Notes: generated by a model from the letters alone, not told the origin. 64,000 nucleotides of DNA from Lysobacteraceae bacterium SCN 69-320 (GCA_001725155.1 MEFP01000006.1:310001-374000); one strand, 5' to 3'; shown: positions 47,671-57,561, counted from the first letter of the stretch. Numbers and translations: made by a program.

Positions 47671-48489
47671 CTACTGATAGCCGTAGAAGCCCTTGAGCAT
47701 GGACTCGGTGCCCTTGTACTCCTCGGCCTTGGCCGGCACGAACTTGCTGATGCCGAGCTCGAGCAGCAGATTGGACAAGGTCGGATCCTGGTCCAGCCTG
47801 AGCAGGGCCTCGGCGACCTTGTTGCGCACGGCCTCCGGCACGCTCGGGGCGGCCAGCACGGCGGCGCCGGCAAATTCGACCGAGGTCTTGACCGGACTGA
47901 GGTTCGGGTACTGGTCCTTGAGCCAGGTCGGGATCATCGCAGCTTCGGCCTCGCCGGCGAACACGGCTTCGACCGCGTCGCGCCAGGAGGCGGCCGAGGA
48001 CTCGATGTCGGGCTGCTGGATCGGATTCGGGTAGAAGCCCAGCAGCAGGGCATAGCCCAGGCTCGGCGCGCCCATGCAGACGATCTTGCGGCCGACCAGG
48101 GCATCCAGACCCTTGCCTTCGAGATCGGCGTTGGTGACCAGGGTGTAGCTCTGCCGTTCGGCCGTGCGCACCAGCGGCACGAACTGGAAGCGGGCGATGC
48201 GGTAGTCGGCCAGGTGGGCCTCGTCGAACGCGAAATCGAACTTCTCGTTGCCGCGCAGATCGCGCCAGTAGAAGTGGTAGTTCTTCGGCGTGACCAGGGT
48301 GAACTTCTCGCCGCTGGCCTTGCCCAGGTAGTCGATCAGCGGCTTGTAGACTTCGGCGGCCTTCTGCGGGCTGTAGATCGGTTCGACGACGAAGCTGTAG
48401 TCGGCCGCGGCCGGCAGGGCAGCCAGGCCTGCGGCGCAGAGCGCGCCCAGCAGCAGACGTTTCCAGTGACCTTGCCGACGTTCGGACAT
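47671..48489 (-). CDS. PhnD-like periplasmic substrate-binding protein
   Basis: This 272-residue protein has a signal peptide (about 1-30) and the fold of phosphate/phosphite/phosphonate ABC binding proteins: YKPLIDYLGKASG near the start, FDFAFDEAHLADYR in the first lobe, and LAAPSVPEAVRNKVAEAL in the second. No permease or ATPase is adjacent, so it is an orphan receptor. Such orphans often work as sensors or with a distant transporter. The ligand is not predictable. The ATG at 48489 is chosen; the frame is open upstream but not coding-like. Confidence 0.83.
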   Translation of the reverse strand: MSERRQGHWKRLLLGALCAAGLAALPAAADYSFVVEPIYSPQKAAEVYKPLIDYLGKASGEKFTLVTPKNYHFYWRDLRGNEKFDFAFDEAHLADYRIARFQFVPLVRTAERQSYTLVTNADLEGKGLDALVGRKIVCMGAPSLGYALLLGFYPNPIQQPDIESSAASWRDAVEAVFAGEAEAAMIPTWLKDQYPNLSPVKTSVEFAGAAVLAAPSVPEAVRNKVAEALLRLDQDPTLSNLLLELGISKFVPAKAEEYKGTESMLKGFYGYQ

Positions 48490-48556
48490 GCTGCATCTCC
48501 CCTGAGAGCCCGACTGCGGAATTCGCCCGAGTATAGGCGAGATTCGCCGCTGGATT

Positions 48557-49441
48557 TCAGGTGGTTTCTGAGGCGGCGGCAGTGGCATTCCAGGTCGCCG
48601 GCAGCACCTGCAGCGCGGTTTCGCCGCCCTGCAGCACGCTGCCGGTCTCGGCGAGTTCGCGCCGCACCACGGCCAGCGCAAGACCGCTGCCGTCCGGCAT
48701 TTTCACCTGTTGCAGCAGCAGGCCGGCTTCGCCGCCGGCGGCATCGCGCAGCGCGCTGACCTCGTGCAATGCAGCATGGTCTGCCGCGGCCAGGCGCACC
48801 GGCACACGTTTGTCGCCGCCGCCGCGGAAATGCAGGCGTGCGACGATTTCCTGGCCCGGATAGCAGCCCTTGTGATGGCTCAGCGCGCCGAGCCGGGCGA
48901 ATTCCATCCAGGACGGCAGTAACTGCTCCAGCGCCGGCGCCGGCAGCCAGGGCAGGCCGGCGTCGATGTCGCGCGCCAGGGTCTGCGCGAACGGCAGGCC
49001 CTCGACAGCCGCGCCTTCACGCAGCAGCAGGCGGCGGCCACCGGGCAGGGCGAGCGGCCAGGCGCCGTCCGGCGGTGCGGCATCCGTTGCGGCTTCGGCC
49101 CAGTGCCAGCCGGACAGGACCTGCAGCCGGACCTTGAGTCGCAGCACGAACATGCGCAGGGTCGGCAGCAGCGAGGCGGCGCCGCCGCCGCGCAGCAGCA
49201 GCAGAAAACGATCCTCCTCGGCGCGCAGCAGATGGAACAGCCGGCGCACGCGGCCCTGCGGATTGAGCCAGGCATTGAGCTGGCTGGCGCCCGGCGTCAG
49301 TGCGGCGATGTCGTTGCAGAACTGGGCCTGGGCGAACGCGGCGGCATCGGGGCCGCTCAGTTCGATGAGTTCGGTCGGAGCAGAAGGCGACACGCGGCGT
49401 TCCAGAAACACGCGAGATCGCGAGTATCGCAAAAACGCCAC
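48557..49441 (-). CDS. ygfZ: YgfZ, folate-binding iron-sulfur cluster assembly factor
   Basis: This 294-residue protein belongs to the GcvT-like YgfZ family, with the signature KGCYPGQEIVAR including its conserved Cys. YgfZ supports Fe-S protein maturation with folate. Its neighbour across 289 bp is the divergent complex II cluster, which contains Fe-S protein SdhB, though a functional link is only suggestive. The start at 49441 is uncertain; the first 14 residues (Arg-rich) may not be translated. Confidence 0.88.
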   Translation of the reverse strand: MAFLRYSRSRVFLERRVSPSAPTELIELSGPDAAAFAQAQFCNDIAALTPGASQLNAWLNPQGRVRRLFHLLRAEEDRFLLLLRGGGAASLLPTLRMFVLRLKVRLQVLSGWHWAEAATDAAPPDGAWPLALPGGRRLLLREGAAVEGLPFAQTLARDIDAGLPWLPAPALEQLLPSWMEFARLGALSHHKGCYPGQEIVARLHFRGGGDKRVPVRLAAADHAALHEVSALRDAAGGEAGLLLQQVKMPDGSGLALAVVRRELAETGSVLQGGETALQVLPATWNATAAASETT

Positions 49442-49730
49442 GGCTGGCGCGGCGCGACGTCATGAGGGCGCGCTGGTAGCAGCCCCCCGGGTCACAGCCG
49501 CGCGGCGCGCACAGGTGCGCCGGTGCGAGCTTGCGGCGGTCCTCGCAGGGCTGCGCTTGGCGACCGGGACGATGCGACCTGGGCCGGTAGCGTCTGCTGC
49601 ACGCAGGGCCGCATGTCGCACGCCATCGGCGTCGCTGCACCGCTGCGCCGGCCGTGCATGGCGATGCTGCGGCGCGCCAGGGTTGTCAGGCGTTTCGCAC
49701 GGCGCTAACCTTCGCGCCGCTTCAAGACCT

Positions 49731-49901
49731 ATGCCCGAATCCACTTCCCAGCCAGTTCCGCCCGAACGCGTAGTGCCCGAGCCCAGTGCACCGGCACCGA
49801 CGGATGCCACCGTGCGTCCGCGCGAAATCGGTGGCCGCCAGGGGCCGGAGCCGACCCGCTACGGCGACTGGGAGAAGAATGGCCGTTGCATCGATTTCTG
49901 A
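49731..49901 (+). CDS. DUF1674 protein, SdhAF4-like complex II assembly factor
   Basis: This 56-residue protein ends in the DUF1674 signature RPREIGGRQGPEPTRYGDWEKNGRCIDF, written here by its key residues Glu, Gly-Gly, Gly-Pro-Glu-Pro-Thr-Arg-Tyr-Gly-Asp-Trp and Gly-Arg-xx-Asp-Phe. The first 25 residues are Pro-rich and probably disordered. The eukaryotic member SdhAF4 binds flavinylated SdhA and chaperones complex II assembly. It stands 89 bp ahead of sdhC on the same strand, which strongly supports that role. It is easy to miss because of its size. Confidence 0.82.
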   Translation: MPESTSQPVPPERVVPEPSAPAPTDATVRPREIGGRQGPEPTRYGDWEKNGRCIDF

Positions 49902-49990
49902 GCACGCGGCGGCGGCTTGAAGTCGCCTCGCGTGGCAGGGATCGCGGCAGCGCCGGATCGGAACCCCGGTTGGCGTAAAGGATGGCGACC

Positions 49991-50386
49991 ATGCCTCAAG
50001 CGGCAAGACCCAAGTCACCGCACCTCCAGATCTACCGTTGGCAGATCCAGATGGTGTCCTCGATCCTGCATCGTGCCGCAGGCATCGCCCTCGCCGCCGG
50101 CACCGTGCTGCTGGTATGCCTGCTGGCCAGTCTGGCCGCCGGCCCCGACGCCTATGCGAAAGTGCAGCAGTTCGCGGCCTCGACCCTGGGCCAGCTGCTG
50201 CTGCTGGGCTGGACCTGGTCGCTGGCCTTCCATCTGTTGAACGGCCTGCGCCATCTGCTCGAAGACACCGGCGCGGGTTTCCAGATCAAGACCTTCGTGA
50301 TGACCGGCTGGGTCGCCGTGATCGGCTCTGTGGTGCTGACCGCGCTGGTCTGGACCTGCGTGCTGCTGCAGCGGGGTGGCGCATGA
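49991..50386 (+). CDS. sdhC: SdhC, succinate dehydrogenase cytochrome b556 subunit
   Basis: This 131-residue membrane anchor has SPHLQIYRWQIQMVSSILHR near the start and three transmembrane helices. His in SILHRAAG and the later HLLNGLRHLL are the heme b and quinone-site neighbours. The ATG at 49991 has AAGGA eight bases upstream; an ATG at 49982 is too close to that site. It overlaps sdhD (ATGA). Confidence 0.9.
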   Translation: MPQAARPKSPHLQIYRWQIQMVSSILHRAAGIALAAGTVLLVCLLASLAAGPDAYAKVQQFAASTLGQLLLLGWTWSLAFHLLNGLRHLLEDTGAGFQIKTFVMTGWVAVIGSVVLTALVWTCVLLQRGGA

Positions 50387-50772
50387 ACGACAAGCATCTG
50401 CGTACGCCGCTGAAGAATGTGCGCGGCCTCGGTGCCGCCCGCAGCGGCACGCATCATTTCACGGTCCAGCGCATCACCGCCGTCGCACTCGTGCCGCTGG
50501 CGCTGTGGTTCGTCTGGTTCGCGCTGAGCCTGATCCACCTCGACTACGCCGGCGCCCACGCGCTCGTCGCGCGGCCGTTCAACGCCGTGCTGCTGATCGC
50601 CTTCGTGCTCAGCGTGTTCTGGCACGCCCAGCTCGGTCTGCAGGTCGTCATCGAAGACTACGTCCATACGCCGGGCCTGGAGATCGTCTCCCAGCTCGCC
50701 GTCAAATTCCTCTGCGTGCTCGGTGCGCTGGCCTGCGTCCTCGCCGTCGTTCGCATCGCCCTCGGAAGCTGA
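50383..50772 (+). CDS. sdhD: SdhD, succinate dehydrogenase membrane anchor subunit
   Basis: This 129-residue protein has a short hydrophilic start ([20 protein letters not shown]), RITAVAL and three transmembrane helices. [15 protein letters not shown] contains the heme-ligand His. With SdhC it holds the catalytic subunits at the membrane and forms the quinone site. It starts within the sdhC stop codon and is followed four bases after its stop by sdhA. Confidence 0.9.
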   Translation: MNDKHLRTPLKNVRGLGAARSGTHHFTVQRITAVALVPLALWFVWFALSLIHLDYAGAHALVARPFNAVLLIAFVLSVFWHAQLGLQVVIEDYVHTPGLEIVSQLAVKFLCVLGALACVLAVVRIALGS

Positions 50773-50776
50773 GCCC

Positions 50777-52564
50777 ATGCAAAGCTACAAGATCCAGCAA
50801 CACAAGTACGACGTGATCGTGGTCGGCGCCGGCGGTGCGGGCCTGCGTGCCACCTTCGGCATGGCGGCCAAGGGCCTCAACACGGCCTGCATCACCAAGG
50901 TCTTCCCGACGCGCTCGCATACCGTCGCGGCGCAGGGCGGCATGTCGGCCGCGCTGGCCAACATGGGCGAGGACGACTGGCGCTTCCATTTCTACGACAC
51001 CATCAAGGGCTCCGACTGGCTCGGCGACCAGGATGCGATCGAATACATGTGTCGCGAGGCGATTCCGGCCGTCATCGAGCTGGAACACTACGGCGTACCG
51101 TTCTCGCGCACCGAGGACGGCAAGATCTATCAGCGTCCGTTCGGCGGCATGACCACGCACTACGGCAAGGGCACGGCCCAGCGCACCTGCGCGGCGGCCG
51201 ACCGTACCGGCCACGCGATCCTGCACACGCTGTACCAGCAGTCGCTCAAGCACGACGCGCGCTTCTACATCGAATATTTCGCGCTCGACCTGATCATGGA
51301 TTCCGAAGGCGTCTGCCGCGGCGTCATCGCGCTGGACATGGCCGAAGGCACCCTGCACCTGTTCCGCGCCCATGCGGTCGTGCTCGCGACCGGCGGTTAC
51401 GGCCGCGCGTATTTCTCGGCCACCTCGGCACATACCTGCACCGGCGACGGCGGCGGCATGGTGCTGCGCGCGGGCCTGCCGCTGCAGGACATGGAGTTCG
51501 TGCAGTTCCATCCGACCGGCATCTACGGCGCCGGCTGCCTGATCACCGAAGGCGTGCGCGGCGAAGGCGGCTATCTGACCAATTCCAAGGGCGAGCGCTT
51601 CATGGAGCGCTACGCGCCCAACGCCAAGGACCTGGCCTCGCGCGACGTGGTTTCGCGCGCGATGACGATCGAGATCCGCGAAGGCCGCGGCGTCGGCGCG
51701 AATGCCGACCACATTCATCTGAACCTGATGCACCTCGGTCCCGAGGTCATCAACGAGAAGCTGCCGGGCATCGCCGAAAGCGCGCACATCTTCGCCGGCG
51801 TGGACGTGACCAGGCAGCCGATCCCGGTGCTGCCGACCGTGCACTACAACATGGGCGGCATCCCGACCAACTACCACGGCGAAGTCGTGCGCAAGGTCGG
51901 CGACAATCCGGACGCCGTCGTGCCGGGCCTGTTCGCGATCGGCGAGGCGGCCTGCGTGTCGGTGCACGGCGCGAACCGCCTGGGCTCCAACTCGCTGCTC
52001 GACCTCGTCGTGTTCGGCCGCGCCGCGGCCAACCGCGCCGCCGAGATCATCACCCCGGGCGCGCCGCACAAGGATCTGCCGGCCAGCGCCTGCGACGCGG
52101 CGCTCGGCAACTTCGACCGCCTGCGCAACGCCAATGGCGGCTCGCCGACGGCGAAGATCCGCGCCGAGATGCAGAGCGTCATGCAGAAGGACGCCGCGGT
52201 GTTCCGCACCGGCGAGACGCTCAGGCAGGGGTGCACGGCGATCAGCAAGACCTTCGATTCCTTCGCCGACGTGCGCGTCAGCGACCGCTCGCTGATCTGG
52301 AACTCCGATCTCATAGAGACGCTTGAGCTGCAGAACCTGCTCGGCCAGGCCGTCGCGACGATGTACTCGGCGGAGAACCGTCCGGAAAGCCGCGGCGCGC
52401 ATGCGCGCGAGGATTTTCCCGACCGCGACGACGCGAACTGGCAGAAGCACACGCTGGTCAACGTCGACGACAAGGGCAAGGTCGCGTTCGACTACCGTCC
52501 GGTGCATATGTATACGATGACCACGGACGTCGACGTGGTTCCGCCCAAGCCGCGCGTGTACTGA
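50777..52564 (+). CDS. sdhA: SdhA, succinate dehydrogenase flavoprotein subunit
   Basis: This 595-residue protein has the Rossmann motif [11 protein letters not shown] at the N-terminus. SHTVAAQGG contains the His that carries covalent [12 protein letters not shown] and [14 protein letters not shown] mark the active site and FAD-binding region. It oxidises succinate to fumarate. The ATG at 50777 matches the standard start. The SdhE and SdhAF4-like genes for its flavinylation and assembly are in the same cluster. Confidence 0.97.
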   Translation: MQSYKIQQHKYDVIVVGAGGAGLRATFGMAAKGLNTACITKVFPTRSHTVAAQGGMSAALANMGEDDWRFHFYDTIKGSDWLGDQDAIEYMCREAIPAVIELEHYGVPFSRTEDGKIYQRPFGGMTTHYGKGTAQRTCAAADRTGHAILHTLYQQSLKHDARFYIEYFALDLIMDSEGVCRGVIALDMAEGTLHLFRAHAVVLATGGYGRAYFSATSAHTCTGDGGGMVLRAGLPLQDMEFVQFHPTGIYGAGCLITEGVRGEGGYLTNSKGERFMERYAPNAKDLASRDVVSRAMTIEIREGRGVGANADHIHLNLMHLGPEVINEKLPGIAESAHIFAGVDVTRQPIPVLPTVHYNMGGIPTNYHGEVVRKVGDNPDAVVPGLFAIGEAACVSVHGANRLGSNSLLDLVVFGRAAANRAAEIITPGAPHKDLPASACDAALGNFDRLRNANGGSPTAKIRAEMQSVMQKDAAVFRTGETLRQGCTAISKTFDSFADVRVSDRSLIWNSDLIETLELQNLLGQAVATMYSAENRPESRGAHAREDFPDRDDANWQKHTLVNVDDKGKVAFDYRPVHMYTMTTDVDVVPPKPRVY

Positions 52565-52574
52565 GGACGACCGC

Positions 52575-52925
52575 ATGGCGCGCGAGGGCGGGCTGATCGC
52601 ATGGCAGTGGCAGGGTTACGGGCGCAATCACCGCGACCGGCTCAACCTGCTGCTGCATCTGTTCGCCGTGCCGGCCTTCATCGCCGGCATCCTGGCCTGC
52701 GTGCGTCTTGCCGTCTCGGGCCTGGGGCTGGCCGCGGCGTTCGCGCTGCTGTTCGCGATCCTCGCGTTCGGCGTGCAGGGGCTGGGCCACAAGCGCGAAG
52801 CCGTCGCGCCGGAACCGTTCCTCGGTCCGGCGGATTTCTTCGGCCGCGTGTTCGTCGAGCAGTTCATCACCTTCCCGCGCTTCGTGCTCAGCGGGCAGTG
52901 GGCGCGCAATTTCGCCCATGGCTGA
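52575..52925 (+). CDS. DUF962 (Mpo1-like) membrane protein inside the sdh cluster
   Basis: This 116-residue protein has two or three transmembrane segments. The Mpo1-family histidines are in GRNHRDRLNLLLH at the start and QGLGHKRE in the middle, followed by EPFLGPADFFGRVFVEQ. Yeast Mpo1 is an Fe2+-dependent dioxygenase acting on 2-hydroxy fatty acids. Whether this bacterial member has that activity is unknown. It sits 10 bp after sdhA and 116 bp before sdhB, so it is likely cotranscribed with complex II. Confidence 0.83.
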   Translation: MAREGGLIAWQWQGYGRNHRDRLNLLLHLFAVPAFIAGILACVRLAVSGLGLAAAFALLFAILAFGVQGLGHKREAVAPEPFLGPADFFGRVFVEQFITFPRFVLSGQWARNFAHG

Positions 52926-53041
52926 GCAGCCGCGCCCGCACCGTTTCCAACCGCTCGCCCTGACCGCGGTCGTCGCGACGACGTCCGACCCGGCCTGGCC
53001 GTCAGAAACCGAGGCGACCGCCGCCTCCCGGAGTCCGCAAC

Positions 53042-53830
53042 ATGGCTGAGTTCACCCTGCCCAAGAATTCCCAGGTGCAGAAGGGCAAGCACTTCCCGGC
53101 GCCGGCCGGCGCGAGCAAGGTGCGCACGTTCAAGATCTACCGCTGGAACCCGGACGACGGCCAGAACCCGCGCGTGGACACCTACGACGTCGACATGGCG
53201 ACCTGCGGCCCCATGGTTCTGGACGCGCTGATCAAGATCAAGAACGAGATCGACCCGACCCTGACCTTCCGCCGCTCCTGCCGCGAAGGGATCTGCGGTT
53301 CCTGCGCGATGAACATCGACGGCACGAACACGCTGGCCTGTACCAAGGCGATTGCCGACTGCGGCACCAAGGACGTCGCGGTCTATCCGCTGCCGGCGAT
53401 GAGCGTGGTCAAGGATCTCGTGCCGGATCTGACCCATTTCTACGCCCAGTACGCCTCGATCAAGCCCTGGATCCGCACGCAGAGCGCGCCGCCGCCGGAC
53501 GCCGAGCGCCTGCAATCCAAGGAAGACCGCGCCAAGCTCGACGGCCTGTACGAGTGCATCCTCTGTGCGTGCTGCTCCACGTCCTGTCCGAGCTACTGGT
53601 GGAACGGCGACCGCTATCTCGGTCCGGCCATCCTGCTGCAGGCCTATCGCTGGATCATCGACAGCCGCGACGAGGACACCGGCGCGCGTCTGGACGATCT
53701 CGAAGACCCGTTCCGCCTGTACCGCTGCCACACCATTCTCAATTGCGCGCGGACCTGCCCGAAGGGGTTGAACCCGGCCAAGGCCATCGCCGAGATCAAG
53801 AAGCTGATGGTGCTGCGCCAGGGCGCGTGA
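53042..53830 (+). CDS. sdhB: SdhB, succinate dehydrogenase iron-sulfur subunit
   Basis: This 262-residue protein has ferredoxin-type [2Fe-2S] ligands in CREGICGSC and the following Cys, then [4Fe-4S] and [3Fe-4S] ligands in [12 protein letters not shown] and [17 protein letters not shown]. It passes electrons from FAD to the quinone site. Length is usual. It follows the DUF962 gene and precedes sdhE by 22 bp. Confidence 0.97.
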   Translation: MAEFTLPKNSQVQKGKHFPAPAGASKVRTFKIYRWNPDDGQNPRVDTYDVDMATCGPMVLDALIKIKNEIDPTLTFRRSCREGICGSCAMNIDGTNTLACTKAIADCGTKDVAVYPLPAMSVVKDLVPDLTHFYAQYASIKPWIRTQSAPPPDAERLQSKEDRAKLDGLYECILCACCSTSCPSYWWNGDRYLGPAILLQAYRWIIDSRDEDTGARLDDLEDPFRLYRCHTILNCARTCPKGLNPAKAIAEIKKLMVLRQGA

Positions 53831-53852
53831 GTCCACGGACGTGTCGGCGCCC

Positions 53853-54104
53853 ATGAACGACCCGACCACCGTCGCGCGTCTGCGCTGGCGCTGCCGCCGC
53901 GGCACGCGCGAGCTCGATGCGCTGGTCGGCTGGTGGCTCGATGCGCGCTACGCTGCGGCGGCGCCGGCGGCGCAGGCGGCCTTCGCCGAACTGCTCGACG
54001 TGCAGGACCCGGATCTGTGGAACTGGCTGGTCGGCCGCGCCGTTGCGCCGCGCGCCGACTGGCAGGCCATCGTCGATGAAATCCGCAGCCGCGATCGCGT
54101 TTGA
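53853..54104 (+). CDS. sdhE: SdhE (SdhAF2), FAD assembly factor
   Basis: This 83-residue protein resembles SdhE/YgfY. RLRWRCRRGTRELDALVGWW contains the conserved RRG(T/M)xELD element needed to bind SdhA, followed by LLDVQDPDLWNWLVG. It promotes covalent FAD attachment to SdhA. The ATG at 53853 is chosen over a GTG at 53841. It overlaps ygfX by 29 bp. Confidence 0.93.
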   Translation: MNDPTTVARLRWRCRRGTRELDALVGWWLDARYAAAAPAAQAAFAELLDVQDPDLWNWLVGRAVAPRADWQAIVDEIRSRDRV

Positions 54105-54522
54105 ACTGCGGCCTTCGCGGCTGCTCGCCCGCGCGCTGGTCGGCATCGCCCTGCTGGCGCTGCTCGCGATAGGGCTCAGCGGTCTGCGCCACTGGCCCTG
54201 GATTGCCGTGGCGATCGGCCTGATCGTCGCCGTGACCGTGCTGCGCACCTTGCGCCGCCTGCGCCACTCGCGCTGGCGGCGCGCCGGCTGGAATGCGGAC
54301 GGCGTCTGGACCCTGCTCGACGGCGCGCAGATCGCCGTCGGCGCGCATCTGCTGGGCTGGCGTGCCTTCGGCCTGAATCTGCTGGTGCGTCTGCGTACGG
54401 CCGCCGGCGAGGCCGTCACGCTCTGTCTGCTGCCGGACAATCTCGACCGCGACACGCGCCGGCGCCTGCGCGTGCGCCTGGACCAGGAAGCGGCGCGGCC
54501 GCTGCCGCCGACCCCGTGCTGA
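54076..54522 (+). CDS. ygfX: YgfX (CptA)-like membrane protein
   Basis: This 148-residue protein starts within sdhE. It has two transmembrane helices (about 18-55) with a hairpin, then a soluble part with WTLLDGAQIAVGAHLLGWRAFGLNLLVRL. This fits YgfX/CptA, which pairs with SdhE in many proteobacteria. It was described as a toxin affecting FtsZ and MreB in E. coli, with SdhE as partner. Similarity is weak and the name rests largely on position and topology. Confidence 0.75.
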   Translation: MKSAAAIAFELRPSRLLARALVGIALLALLAIGLSGLRHWPWIAVAIGLIVAVTVLRTLRRLRHSRWRRAGWNADGVWTLLDGAQIAVGAHLLGWRAFGLNLLVRLRTAAGEAVTLCLLPDNLDRDTRRRLRVRLDQEAARPLPPTPC

Positions 54523-54620
54523 ACGCCGCGTCCGCGGCGCCTTGCGCGGCTGCGGCGCGTATTGCACTCTCGCGCGGTTCTCCGGTCTGAACCCGTTCCC
54601 AAGGATTGCGACCCACGGCC

Positions 54621-55862
54621 ATGTTCCGACCGTTAGAGCTGTTCATCGGCCTGCGCTACACGCGGGCCAAGCGCCGCAATCATTTCATCTCGTTCATCTC
54701 GCTGGTCTCGATGGCCGGCATCGCGCTCGGCGTCACCGCGCTGATCGTCGTGATCTCGGTCATGAACGGTTTCGACAACGAACTGCGCACGCGCATTCTC
54801 GGCATGGTCTCGCACGCGACGATCAGCGCCGTCGACGGCAGCATGCAGGACTGGGGCGGGGCTCAGAAGAAGGCCGAGGCCAACCCGCACGTGCTCGGCG
54901 CCGCGCCGTTCATCGAGCGCGAGGCGATGTTGCAGGGCAGCCGCGTCGGCGGCGCGATCGTCCGCGGCGTGCTGCCGCAGGAAGAGCCCAAGGTTTCCGA
55001 AGTCCACCGCAAGATGAAGGCCGGATCGCTCGACGATCTCGTCGCCGGCGGTTTCGGCATCGTGCTCGGCCGCGAACTGTCCTACAAGCTCGGCGTCGAC
55101 GTTGGCGACCAGGTCGTGGTCTACGCACCGGAGATCCGCGCCACGCCGGTCGGCGCGGTGCCGCGGCTCAAGCGCTTCACCGTCGTGGGGATCTTCGAGA
55201 TCGGCATGGAGGAATACGACGCGGGGCTGGCCATCGTGCATCTGCAGGATGCGGAGCGGCTGTATCAGGTGGACGGTCCCGATGGCCTGCGCCTGAAGCT
55301 CGACGACCTGTTCCGCGCGTTCACGGTCGCGCGCGATCTGTCGCAGGAGCTCGGCAGCTTCTACCGCGTGCGCGACTGGATGCAGGGGCACGCGAACTTC
55401 TTCAAGGCCATCGCCATGGAGAAGCGCGTGATGTTCATGATCCTCTCGCTGATCGTCGCGGTCGCCGCTTTCAACCTTGTCTCGACCCTGGTCATGCTGG
55501 TGCAGGACAAGCAGGCCGACATCGCGATCCTGCGCACGCTCGGTGCGAGCCCACGCAGCATCATGGGCGTATTCATGGTGCAGGGCGTGGTCGTCGGCGT
55601 GATCGGCATCGCGATAGGCACCTTGCTCGGTGTCGTGCTCGCGCTGAATCTCGAGAACATCGTCAAATCCATCGAGAAGACCTTTGAGATCTCGGTGCTG
55701 CCGTCGGACGTCTACTACATCAGCGACCTGCCGTCGGACATGCAGTGGAGCGACGTCGGCCTGATCGCGCTGCTCGGCTTCGCGTTCTCGCTGATCGCGA
55801 CGATCTATCCGGCCTGGCGCGCCGCGCGCACCCAGCCTGCCGCGGCGCTGCGTTATGAGTGA
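54621..55862 (+). CDS. lolC: LolC/LolE-family lipoprotein-releasing permease
   Basis: This 413-residue FtsX/LolCE-type permease has an N-terminal transmembrane helix (about 25-50), a large periplasmic domain (about 50-265), then three helices to the C-terminus. [27 protein letters not shown] is the typical start (about 13-39) and [23 protein letters not shown] the coupling loop. With LolD it releases lipoproteins from the inner membrane to LolA. Only one permease is present, so the LolCE functions may be combined as in LolF-type systems. The ATG at 54621 is chosen. It overlaps lolD by 8 bp. Confidence 0.9.
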   Translation: MFRPLELFIGLRYTRAKRRNHFISFISLVSMAGIALGVTALIVVISVMNGFDNELRTRILGMVSHATISAVDGSMQDWGGAQKKAEANPHVLGAAPFIEREAMLQGSRVGGAIVRGVLPQEEPKVSEVHRKMKAGSLDDLVAGGFGIVLGRELSYKLGVDVGDQVVVYAPEIRATPVGAVPRLKRFTVVGIFEIGMEEYDAGLAIVHLQDAERLYQVDGPDGLRLKLDDLFRAFTVARDLSQELGSFYRVRDWMQGHANFFKAIAMEKRVMFMILSLIVAVAAFNLVSTLVMLVQDKQADIAILRTLGASPRSIMGVFMVQGVVVGVIGIAIGTLLGVVLALNLENIVKSIEKTFEISVLPSDVYYISDLPSDMQWSDVGLIALLGFAFSLIATIYPAWRAARTQPAAALRYE

Positions 55863-56568
55863 GAACACGATGAGCGCATCCGACAACGTGGTGCTGCGCG
55901 CGACCCAGGTCGCCAAGACCTATCAGGAAGGCAGCCTGCGCACCGAAGTGCTGGCCGGCGTGGACTTCGCGCTCGGCCGCGGCGAGACCCTGGCCATCGT
56001 CGGCGCCTCGGGCTCGGGCAAGAGCACTTTGCTGCACATCCTCGGCGGCCTCGACACGCCGAGCAGCGGCGAGATCGACGTGGCCGGCCGGCGCATGTCG
56101 GGCCTGTCGGATCGCGAGCGCGGCGTGCTGCGCAACCAGTCGCTCGGCTTCATCTACCAGTTTCACCATCTGCTGCCGGAATTCACCGCGCTGGAAAACG
56201 TCTGCATGCCGCTGCTGATCCGCGGCACGCCGGTCGCGCAGGCGCGCCGCGAGGCGGCCGAGCTGCTGGCGCGCGTCGGCCTGGGCCAGCGGCTCGAACA
56301 CAAGCCCGGTGAAATGTCCGGCGGCGAACGCCAGCGCTGCGCCGTCGCGCGCGCGCTGGTCACGCGTCCGGCCTGCGTGCTCGGCGACGAGCCGACCGGC
56401 AACCTCGACGAGAAGAACGCGGCGCAGGTGTATGCGCTGATGCTCGAACTCAACCGCGAAGTCGGCACGAGCTTCGTGCTCGTGACCCACGACCGCAGCC
56501 TGGCCCGGCGCATGGACCGCGTGCTCGAGCTGCACGGCGGCAGGCTGGTGACGCCGGACTGGCGTTGA
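55855..56568 (+). CDS. lolD: LolD, lipoprotein-releasing ABC ATPase
   Basis: This 237-residue ABC ATPase has Walker [10 protein letters not shown], the Q-loop near FIYQFHHLL, signature [15 protein letters not shown], Walker B VLGDEPTG and H-loop LVTHD. It powers lipoprotein release with the permease encoded just before it. The start overlaps the lolC stop. The MacB/FtsE-like group is similar, but gene context fixes the name. Confidence 0.93.
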   Translation: MSENTMSASDNVVLRATQVAKTYQEGSLRTEVLAGVDFALGRGETLAIVGASGSGKSTLLHILGGLDTPSSGEIDVAGRRMSGLSDRERGVLRNQSLGFIYQFHHLLPEFTALENVCMPLLIRGTPVAQARREAAELLARVGLGQRLEHKPGEMSGGERQRCAVARALVTRPACVLGDEPTGNLDEKNAAQVYALMLELNREVGTSFVLVTHDRSLARRMDRVLELHGGRLVTPDWR

Positions 56569-56572
56569 AGCG

Positions 56573-56604
56573 GCCGGCCCGGCGCCTGCAGGCGCCAGGC
56601 CGGC
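56573..56604. terminator. Long GC-rich palindrome after lolD
   Basis: The sequence folds into a 16-bp stem with a single C-A mismatch and essentially no loop, centred on GGCGCCTGCAGGCGCC. It begins 5 bp past the lolD stop and lies between convergent genes. There is no T-tract, so it may stop RNA polymerase weakly or protect 3' ends. Confidence 0.45.
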
Positions 56605-56643
56605 ATTGCACGGGCCGGGGCGGGAAACGCCGCCGGCCGGCGC

Positions 56644-57561
56644 TCAGTCGACCGAGAACGCCTGCAGGGAAACCGGCGTGGTCGCGCCTTCGTACTCGCC
56701 GGCCAGCGGCGTGGCGACCGTGGTCGCAGCACCGGTGGCCAGGTCTATCGTCGCGAAGCGATTGACGCCGCCGCCTTCGTAGATCCAGGCGTAGAGCACG
56801 CCGGTGGACTTGTCGAACTCGATGCCCTGGGCGAAATTCGCAGCCACGCCGGTGGCGCCGATCAAGGTGGCCACGCCGGTCGTGGTATTGATCGAGTAGA
56901 TGCTGTCGGTGCCGATGTCGTGACCGTACATCTGGCCCGAGGCATTGACCGCGATGTCGATCATCAGCGGCGTGCCGGTGTTGCCGACCAGCGTGGCGGC
57001 GCCCGTGGCCGGATTGAGCGTGTAGATCTGCGAATTCGTGCCGTCGGAAGTCGACACGTAGTAAGGCGAAGACGGTGTCTGGAAGGCCAGGCCGGTGACC
57101 GACTGGCCTGCGGCGATGCCGGTCATCGTGACGCTCGGCGTGAACACGCCAGTGGTCTTGTTCAGTTCCCCGAATTCGAACAGGTCACTGACCGCATAGA
57201 TGCGGCCGGCGACGTTGTCGTATTCGAGCCCGTACAGATTGCCGGTCTGCGGGCCGATGATGGTCGCGGTGTTCGCATTGGGCAGCAGGAACGACTGCAG
57301 CGAGTCGGCGCCGGTGCCGCTGCCGCGCATGTTGAACTGGTAGGTCGTGTCGCCGAGATTCTTCGGCATGGCAGCGGCCTGCGCCTCCTTGGGACTGAGT
57401 GCGCCGTAGGCGTGGCCGAGGCATTTCTGCGAATACCACTCCGGTTCGCGCTTGAGACTGTTCTTCCAGGCAGCGCAGTCCTGCGTGCTGTCGTCCGCCG
57501 CCATGGCGGGCAGCGTCGCCAGGCCGGCGAGAACGATTCCGACAAGCTTCAATGCATGCAT
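56644..57561 (-). CDS. Secreted beta-propeller-like repeat protein (DUF4394-type character)
   Basis: This 305-residue protein has a signal peptide cleaved after ALPAMA (about residue 21). An N-terminal Cys-containing helical part has CAAWKNSLKREPEWYSQKC. Repeated units follow, of the form ...IYTLNPATGAATLVGNTG and ...IYSINTTTGVATLIGATG, typical of propeller blades. The resemblance is to DUF4394-like and TolB-like secreted proteins. Function is unknown. A GAGGAAGG ribosome-binding site precedes the ATG. Short blade repeats make the count uncertain (four or five are visible). Confidence 0.8.
   Translation of the reverse strand: MHALKLVGIVLAGLATLPAMAADDSTQDCAAWKNSLKREPEWYSQKCLGHAYGALSPKEAQAAAMPKNLGDTTYQFNMRGSGTGADSLQSFLLPNANTATIIGPQTGNLYGLEYDNVAGRIYAVSDLFEFGELNKTTGVFTPSVTMTGIAAGQSVTGLAFQTPSSPYYVSTSDGTNSQIYTLNPATGAATLVGNTGTPLMIDIAVNASGQMYGHDIGTDSIYSINTTTGVATLIGATGVAANFAQGIEFDKSTGVLYAWIYEGGGVNRFATIDLATGAATTVATPLAGEYEGATTPVSLQAFSVD

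Noticed and set aside
54621..56568. MacB or FtsEX instead of LolCD
   Set aside because: The permease has four membrane segments with a large periplasmic domain and sits in the usual ygfX-lolC-lolD-comEC order.
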